Shown here in pieces: positions 56,781 through 64,000 of a stretch of 64,000 bases of DNA; the stretch's first letter is position 1; every line of letters starts with the position of its first letter. The stretch is from Ctena decussata (lineage: Eukaryota > Mollusca > Bivalvia > Lucinida > Lucinidae). The notes under the pieces were generated by a model. It saw only the letters and a list, made by a program, of their open reading frames with translations, had not been told where the DNA came from and searched no databases. The stretch spans positions 50,507,087-50,571,086 of the forward strand of contig OZ022508.1 of NCBI GenBank assembly GCA_963989385.1, read 5' to 3'. The position numbers and the translations under genes were made by a program.

Positions 56781-57325
56781 TAAGGGGACTGTATATTTAG
56801 GGGATCCCATATGTACGTACACATACAAGAATATTTTGGAGACAAGGGATATAAATATGCAGGCACACATTGTACTTGGAGACTCGGGACTTTAGATAAT
56901 ACACATAAAAATACGTTGTCGAAGACTCCCGGGACTGTACATGTAGGGGATGCTATATATAGACGTACGTAATATACAGGGATCTATTGCAGACAGGGTG
57001 ACATGAATGTGCAGGCACACACGATACTATCTGTTTGGGAACCCGGGGACTGGAGACTCGGAGACTGTTTAAAGATAGATACATATATGCATACACCTAT
57101 ACATTGACGATTTGGAGACCTGGAGTCTAGGTGGTGAAGGGGACATACATAAATACATACACCTATACACTGACGATTTGGAGACTCGGAGACTAGGAGA
57201 TGAAGGGGACATACATTAATAAATACACTGATGATTTGGAGGCACACACGATACTATAGATACATATATGCATACACCTATACATAGACGATTTGGAGAC
57301 TCGGAGACTAGGAGATGAAGGGGAC
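56780..57325 (+). repeat. Degenerate minisatellite with GGAGAC and TATACATAGACG words
   Basis: Units contain ACACCTATACA(T/C)(T/A)GACGATTTGGAGAC, then (T)CGGAGACTAGGAGATGAA and GGGGACATACAT, at about 57087, 57160 and 57274, with shorter relatives from 56780. Unit spacing is irregular (roughly 75-115 bp). It passes directly into the CATA microsatellite. Confidence 0.75.
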
Positions 57326-57535
57326 ATACATACATATATACATACATACATACATACATACATACATACATACATACATACATACATACATACATACATA
57401 CATACATACATACATACATACATACATACATACATACATACATCATGGAGATATATACATACATACATACATACATACATCATGGAGATATATATATACA
57501 TATACAATACATACATACATCATGGAGATTGATAC
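57326..57535 (+). repeat. (CATA)n microsatellite with CATCATGGAGATATA interruptions
   Basis: An almost pure ACATACATACAT tract to about 57440 is followed by two or three repeats of ATCATGGAGATATATA and CATA runs. Poly-(YVCM) and poly-(IHTY) open frames here are repeat translations, not genes. Confidence 0.95.
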
Positions 57536-57559
57536 ACATATAGGGTAATATAATACTTC

Positions 57560-58490
57560 GTGTGGTCTTACATGACTTTCTTTCCGTCATTTGGCTTGTG
57601 TAGAGAAAACATAAAAAATCTTCTTGTTTGGGACCACTCATCACCGCCCCTATACCATCTATGAAATTGTTCTTTGTATTACATTGGTATTGACAATGGG
57701 TGCCCAAGGAACATGCCCCAACCAATTCCTTTCCTTCCTAGACTTAATATCTTGGATATCCTTCCCCTAAACCAGATATATTATCGTTACCACATACTTT
57801 GACAATGGCAATGGTTGCTCCGAGGTATGGGTATGCCTTACCCCCTCCCCTTCATAATAAGGCTTAATATATTGAAAACCGTTCCTAAACCACATATGAG
57901 TCAAATTCACCATTATGAATAAAAAGAGCAGATAACTCGTGAATTGGTTAAACCAAAATCTTTTGTACGCGACATATTCTTTAAGTAAGGCGTCTGTGAG
58001 TTTGAATGAATTTCCATTTTAAGGTGAGCGAGTTACAGCCCCAACAATAAGATAAAAAACTGTGTCGAGTTTATATGAGTTCCGTCTTGCATTCTGGATG
58101 GATATTTTATGAAGTTTCACCAGTTAAGTTGTTATCCAGACAACAGACGCAGGGACGGAATGACGGAACCTCAAAATGCCCCCACCGCCATCCCAACGCT
58201 TCGCAAGTGGCAGGAGACAAACAATACATGCTAGTATTTATGGCAGTTCCATACCTTATCGATGCAACCATAAAAGCTACTTAGATCTTTTGCCCATCCG
58301 ATCTTGAGTCCGCATCGGCTTCTTGCTATGCGACCTACCAAAGAAAAATAATAATAATGAAAATAACAGCAAAGATTGACAGTCGGGACTTAAACAGACA
58401 AGAAGTGTTTAGAAGGTGCATGCCAATGTATTCTGGAGATGCATGCAGAGACATCTTCAACAATGCTGGCTGGTGCTCAGTCGAGAGAAT
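57560..58490. other. No recognised gene; weak pearl-core-like stretch
   Basis: TTTTGTACGCGACATATTCTT near 57960 and GAGCGAGTTACAGC near 58024, with ACAGACGCAGGGACGGAATGA near 58141, resemble a decayed unit of the tandem core at 52.3-52.9 kb. Similarity is weak. Confidence 0.35.
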
Positions 58491-58499
58491 CTAGTTGAG

Positions 58500-58522
58500 A
58501 CACACACACACACACACAAATA
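58500..58522 (+). repeat. (CA)n microsatellite
   Basis: CACACACACACACACACACA, about 20 bp. Confidence 0.9.
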
Positions 58523-58529
58523 CACACAT

Positions 58530-58960
58530 TGCGGATAGGACGGGTAGTTGCGGATAAAATCCTCAGTTTATCCGCAGAATTTGATGGCGTGACCTATTTT
58601 TGTTTATATGAATTTACGTGTATTGTTATCAATAGATGCGTACAGATATGGATGGTAAATGATAAATGCGAATTTCAGCGCTTAGAAACGTTCCTTTTAA
58701 ATTGGTACGATGCGGATGGATACAAATAGGTCCACCTTCCGTATGTTTAAGATACGGACTATTGCGCATGCCAAGCCAATCAAAATGGATCAGAAAGGAT
58801 TAACTGTGATGTCCACATCAGTTCTCCACATCAGTGCTCCAGTCACATATACATATACTGATTCTGCGGATGCTACGGATTGCCAGTCCGTATCCATCCG
58901 TTTTATCCGTAATGGATCCGTATCGCATCCGCAGAGTCCGTAACTGTCCGTATCGTACCC
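58530..58960. repeat. CGGAT/ATCCG-rich region, possibly a MITE
   Basis: GCGGATAGGACGGGTAG and GCGGATAAAATCC near 58531-58562 face TTTTATCCGTAATGGATCC, GTATCGCATCCGCAGAGTC and CCGTAACTGTCCGTATC near 58901-58955 in inverted sense. Pairing is loose, so the interpretation as terminal repeats is tentative. Confidence 0.4.
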
Positions 58961-58999
58961 AAAGGGTCTACAGGGCCCGCAATTTTCGCATCAGCAAAA

Positions 59000-60870
59000 G
59001 AAAAATTTGAAAATTTTCAACAAACCGAATTTGTTGCTGGATTCCAATTTAGACTGAATTCAAGGCCCCATAGCTCTATCAGCATGAAATATTTTATCGG
59101 GAGGTATCGCTGCAAACTTCTCACTACAGTTTCGCCATTGATTATTATCGTGATTGGCCGGCTTTGAAAAATCAAAAAGACCTTGAGTTTGCCAACAAAA
59201 ATGACCTACTTTCGATTTCACAAGCCTTATTTCATGATAAAAATACAACGTACAGGCGGAAAAAATATAATGTACAGGCGTTTAACAGGTGATAAAAATA
59301 CAAAGTACAAAAAAAAAATAGACAAGGATCCCATTAATTGTGCCGCTATTGCATTATTGCATTGCTTAACGGGGGACCAGGGACGAAACCCTTTTTTTTT
59401 ATGGAGAGACATCATTTTTTAAAAATACCTTGTTCCTTCCTTTTTGCCAGTTATTTGCTACAAAAAAGCACATCAACTGACATATTTTCATCAATTCTGA
59501 CGGCTGTTCAGGTTTCATGATAATAATTTGTATTTTGACGGTTTTTACCTTTGATAGGACTATGGAGACTTTAAAGGGTATATGAGCATAATCGATTGCA
59601 GTATGCTAAAAAAGGGCAATAACTCTGTAAGTGAGCCGAAAACAGACATACTTCGAACCAAAACTTGTTTAAAGCAGGCCTTGTCCCCTTAGCCTTACTC
59701 TTTTCAAAACCAAATTTCTAGATTTTTCTGACAATTTGATGATTCAGACGATTTTCAGAAAAGTTTGGAAAATGCAAATTTTTGCTTGAGCGATTTAAAC
59801 CATAGACCGTATGGGAGTCAAACCATCTAAAGTTTTAAACCATTTTCTATCCTAAACTCACGTGCAGCAAAACCGTATAGAAAATTCAGTTTCAAGAATT
59901 ACGCAAACTCCCTCCTTTTAGAGGAGAACCACTTTGTAGGGACCACAAGGTCCAGAGAGAAGTAAACAGAAAGGCATGAAAATTATCTCCCACTGACAAA
60001 ATGGCGAAAAATCATGCAGGTGTACTCATACACCGTAATAAGGGTTTTCTTTAGCTTTAGATTAAATTATGATAGTCATAAATCAAAACATTTTATTCTA
60101 TAATACATGCAAAACCACAACCCAGTCGTTTAACCGGTTTTGGCGCACTTTTAATCGATTGAGTGGTACACTATAAATTTTGAGTTATTCTTTGATTTCT
60201 CTGAACCAGAAAATGTCTAAAAGCTTCTTCTCTAAGGCATATTGTTTTCGTGTAGAAATTATTTAAGAGTCCTAGAGAAATATTACCATAACCTAACGTG
60301 GTCTTCCGTTGGACTTTTTTCAGTTTCGGCGGACCAGTATATCTTTTGCCATACAGTGAACGTAACACACCGGGCTCCGAAACGGTAAAATGTTTGGTTA
60401 TTAAGATTATTAGCCCTGTTAAAGATTATTTTAATGATTTGAAAGAACAAGTTTCCGAAAAATTAATTCAGTCGTCCGTAACACTTAACGTTGTTGCTAT
60501 GAATTCAGTGACCAAAGGATGCTATTATTTTCATATATTTTCACCAAATTGTCTTTTACATTAAATTCAGCTCGAATACACCAATCGGCATGACGAGAAT
60601 CAGACTAAGTACCTTGGAAATAATATTACGTGAAAGCAAACTATTTATCCACTGGAATAGGCTAAAAGGCTGATGACTCATAAATTAAAATACCGGGCAA
60701 ACAATTTTATTTGCCTTCGGCATTTATCAGTAGAGATTCCTCATTCAGGTCTGAAAAGCCGTCCAAATTGTCTTTCAAAATTATAAACCAGTTATAAACC
60801 TTTAATACAGAAACAAATCCATTACTATAATATTATGTGACAAGTAAGTTTTGTCAAAAGAGGTTTATTA
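59000..60870. other. No recognised gene
   Basis: Frames of up to 88 codons with no domain. The repeats AAAATACAACGTACAGGCG and AATATAATGTACAGGCG near 59240-59280 form a tiny direct repeat. Otherwise unassigned. Confidence 0.4.
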
Positions 60871-60876
60871 ACACTT

Positions 60877-61613
<737 letters not shown>

Positions 61614-61660
61614 AAAATCCAAAAAAATATATATATATATATATATATATACCAAACGGT

Positions 61661-63283
61661 ATGAATTGTCAGTATGTAGGCCAACAACCTGTACAATATG
61701 GACAATACGCAAATCAGAGTGTTATCGGTCAAGGTAGGTCGACAATGGCAGGTATTCAAGAGCATAACAGGCTTAACGGTTTATGTGAGATGATACGGCA
61801 AATACAGCAGACGAATATGAGTTTTCTTTCAAGACTTGTATCTATTGAGAATAGTGTATCCCGTCTTGGATCAATCGAACAAGATGTTTCCCTTGTTCGA
61901 AAAGAGCATTCCGAGCTAACAAGAAAAATGTCCAAATTCGAAGAAACTTTCCAGTCGAAGTGTTCTTTGTTTGACCAACAAGTACAAGTCCAGCGTAAGC
62001 ACGACGAAACATTAAAATCGTTAGAAAATGAAAACCTATTTTTATATACTGAGCTGAAAAAAGCTAATGAAAAATGTGAAAAACAAAACGATGAAATCCA
62101 AGAAATCAAAGCACGAAGTATGCAAGAAAATTTGTTATTCTTTGGACTGTGTGAAAACGTCAATGGCGAAAATGAAGATACGGAATTGAAATTGCGAGAA
62201 TTCATGAAAAACGAATTAACTCTAGGTTCACGGGACGACGTGGATGGTATTGTTTTCGATCGCGTTCATAGACTAGGCCGGAGGAGCGGGGACGGCGTCC
62301 GATATCCAAGACCGATTGTGGCAAAATTTGAAAAATACCGTGATCGTGAAAAAATTAGGAAAGCAGGAATCGAACTTAATAAACAGAAATGTGGGTTCTC
62401 TGTTAGGGAACAATTTCCGATTGAAATGGAAACTAAACGAAAAATATTATACCCAATTATGCGTAACTATCAGAAAAATCCCAATAACAAAGTGGCGTTA
62501 GTGCGCGATAAATTATATGTTAACGGGCTCCTATACAGTCAAGATCAAGGAAAACTTATTGAAGTAAATAAAACTAAACAGACTCCGCAAGGCTCTGCGG
62601 TGTTTGAAAAAACGAGCAGCAGAATGCCATATAACAGGCGTGTTAACCGTGAGCGAGAAGGTCGGGATATTGATGCTTGGCCTGTGGTGTCTTTTGAACA
62701 CAAAAACAGATTTGAAATCCTTTCCGATTTAAGTGAACAGGGACCAGATAATGTCAAAGGAAGCGCAGTTTCCGGTTTCAAACGGAAGCCAACGTCGCCG
62801 GCACTAAATGAGACTTCAACTAAAAAGCAGTCGCAATGTATTAGAAATATAAGTAGCATTGAGGAGAGCGACAGTGAAACGGAAATGGACTGTGAACAAG
62901 TTTCAGTGCAGGCCGTCATTCACCCCCCTCCCTCTTCTAATGACACTGAATCCGCTGAGTGCATTGTAAACTCTGAGCAGAGTGCTACATATCGAAATGA
63001 ACATGTAGGCCCTATTTGTAGTTCTGTACCAAATTTGGCTGCGGATAAAGCAGGCGAAAACAAATTAAACAGTGACCAAATTACCGATAGTGTCCAAATT
63101 ATTCCGGAAATTACAACAAACAGTTTGATTACCACGTCTCAGTTAATAGCGTCGTCCATGCGCGTAGATACGACAGGGATTGGAGAAGAACACGGCTGTG
63201 GCAGTGCTGAAACGCAAACACTGAACTGCTCAGATTCGTCTTGTACTCGCGTAAATACGCCGGTAATTACAGACGACAGCTAG
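61661..63283 (+). CDS. LINE ORF1 protein (coiled coil plus RRM-like nucleic-acid-binding domain)
   Basis: Intact 540-codon frame. Residues 1-40 are Gln/Tyr-rich. A long heptad-type coiled coil spans about 45-152. An L1 ORF1-type RRM-like core spans about 155-225 (ENLLFFGL near 156, VDRVH-like FDRVHRLGR near 199, [14 protein letters not shown] near 217-230). A C-terminal domain to about 292 has [15 protein letters not shown] and [13 protein letters not shown]. The rest is Ser/Thr-rich and probably disordered. ORF1 proteins coat LINE RNA and act as chaperones. The first ATG after the AT tract was chosen as start; the frame is also open upstream through the AT repeat. ORF2 follows in the same frame after one TAG. 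Intactness suggests a young element. Confidence 0.85.
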   Translation: MNCQYVGQQPVQYGQYANQSVIGQGRSTMAGIQEHNRLNGLCEMIRQIQQTNMSFLSRLVSIENSVSRLGSIEQDVSLVRKEHSELTRKMSKFEETFQSKCSLFDQQVQVQRKHDETLKSLENENLFLYTELKKANEKCEKQNDEIQEIKARSMQENLLFFGLCENVNGENEDTELKLREFMKNELTLGSRDDVDGIVFDRVHRLGRRSGDGVRYPRPIVAKFEKYRDREKIRKAGIELNKQKCGFSVREQFPIEMETKRKILYPIMRNYQKNPNNKVALVRDKLYVNGLLYSQDQGKLIEVNKTKQTPQGSAVFEKTSSRMPYNRRVNREREGRDIDAWPVVSFEHKNRFEILSDLSEQGPDNVKGSAVSGFKRKPTSPALNETSTKKQSQCIRNISSIEESDSETEMDCEQVSVQAVIHPPPSSNDTESAECIVNSEQSATYRNEHVGPICSSVPNLAADKAGENKLNSDQITDSVQIIPEITTNSLITTSQLIASSMRVDTTGIGEEHGCGSAETQTLNCSDSSCTRVNTPVITDDS

Positions 63284-64000
63284 GGAAAAGCGGGGGAGTT
63301 ACCTCAAGATCAGAAGATCAACAATGTTGATGGTGGCGCGAGACATTCACGCACAAATAATGGCGAACCGTTATTTATTTTAACACTTAATACTTGCGGT
63401 TTGAAAACAAGATGCTTATATCCTGATTTTCTTGATTTTTTGTCTCAATATGATATTATAGGACTGCAAGAAACTAAAACTGATTCTTTAGACGATATTT
63501 GCATTCAGGGATATAATTTACATTTTAAACACAGACAAGAAATTTCAAGAATTAAGTCTGGTGGAATTGCTATAGTATACAAAGAAAAGTATGCCCAATA
63601 TATCAAAGTGTTAAAGTCTGATTCAAACTTAGTGCTGTGGTTTGTAATTTCTAAACGTTTAACACGGCAAAATGATTTACTTTGTGGGGTGGTTTACATA
63701 CCGCCCGAGAACTCTTCTTTCTCGTCAAACGAGCCCTACTTCGAAATAAACGAAGAACTTAGAATTTTCAACGAATCATACTCAGATGTTCTCTTATTTG
63801 GGGATTTCAACTCCAGAACCAAAACTGCGAAAGACTACATTGACATTGATCAATCAGTTTTTCATGCAAACGATCTTGATATTGCCTATGAGGAACTGAG
63901 TAAGGAACTTAGCATATTTGATGACAATAATTTAGCTGTCCGACAAGAGAGAAAAAGTTGTGATAACTTAGTTAATAACTATGGGTATAAGTTATTAGGA
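63284..64000 (+). CDS. LINE ORF2, APE endonuclease domain (partial, runs off window)
   Basis: Open for 239 codons in the same frame as ORF1, directly after its TAG, to the window end. APE motifs in order: LTLNTCGLKTRC near 63383, IIGLQETKTD near 63458 (catalytic Glu), SGGIAIVYKE near 63559, GVVYIPPENSSF near 63688, and LLFGDFNSRTKT near 63797 (catalytic Asp/Asn). The later SDH motif and the RT lie beyond the window. No in-frame ATG occurs in the visible part; two out-of-frame ATGs at 63324 and 63330 open only a short frame. Target-primed retrotransposition is the expected role of the full protein. Confidence 0.85.

Noticed and set aside
57193..57548. Open frames rich in YVCM or IHTY
   Set aside because: Pure translation of the CATA microsatellite.
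61756..62205. 149-codon minus-strand frame
   Set aside because: Antisense shadow of the ORF1 coiled-coil region.

Overview
The window looks like repeat-dense, AT-rich genomic DNA from a marine invertebrate, most likely a bivalve mollusc. The reasons are the abundance of tRNA-derived SINEs, APE-type LINE remnants, fold-back MITE-like elements, and one element at about 52.07-52.99 kb with the layout of the bivalve 'pearl'/Helentron-like non-autonomous elements (a core of about 160-170 bp tandem units followed by an ACGG microsatellite). No bacterial gene organisation is present. I found no convincing host protein-coding exon, tRNA, rRNA or snRNA gene. Almost all short open frames read through repeats or AT-rich intergenic DNA. 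The species call is inference only.

Layout. 0-1.3 kb: a palindromic minisatellite next to the 3' end of an RTE-like LINE. 2.4-5.1 kb: a large inverted-repeat element with arms of about 0.7 kb. 5.6-7.6 kb: duplicated interspersed repeats and tandem SINE pieces. 8.0-13.1 kb: a pair of opposed TA-flanked terminal-repeat-like sequences bracketing an almost complete but broken RTE-like LINE on the minus strand, itself interrupted by a SINE with a target-site duplication. 15.0-16.1 kb: a CR1/jockey-type LINE remnant. 18.3-23.9 kb: a duplicated segment split by a 4264-bp TIR element (18987-23250) with a 5-bp ATAAA duplication; its pre-insertion site survives in a paralogous copy at 36264-36268. 24.2-34.1 kb: palindromes, two copies of a fold-back MITE, a MITE with ends in CCGGGCTTAATGACAT, a 1.7-kb inverted-repeat element, SINEs and a second RTE-like copy. 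34.8-36.8 kb: the paralogue of the 18-23 kb segment. 37-60 kb: mostly unrecognised AT-rich DNA with scattered MITEs, microsatellites, the pearl-like element and a degenerate minisatellite. 60.9-64.0 kb: two LINEs back to back, joined through a 139-bp (AT)n palindrome; the second has an intact 540-codon ORF1 and an open ORF2 running off the window end.

The two most interesting signals are (1) the 4.26-kb element with nearly identical TIRs of about 93 bp, a 5-bp duplication, no recognisable transposase and a visible empty site, and (2) the LINE at 61.66-64.0 kb, whose ORF2 lies in the same frame as ORF1, separated only by one TAG, with no in-frame ATG in the visible 239 codons. Coordinates of diverged repeats are approximate because boundaries were judged by eye.
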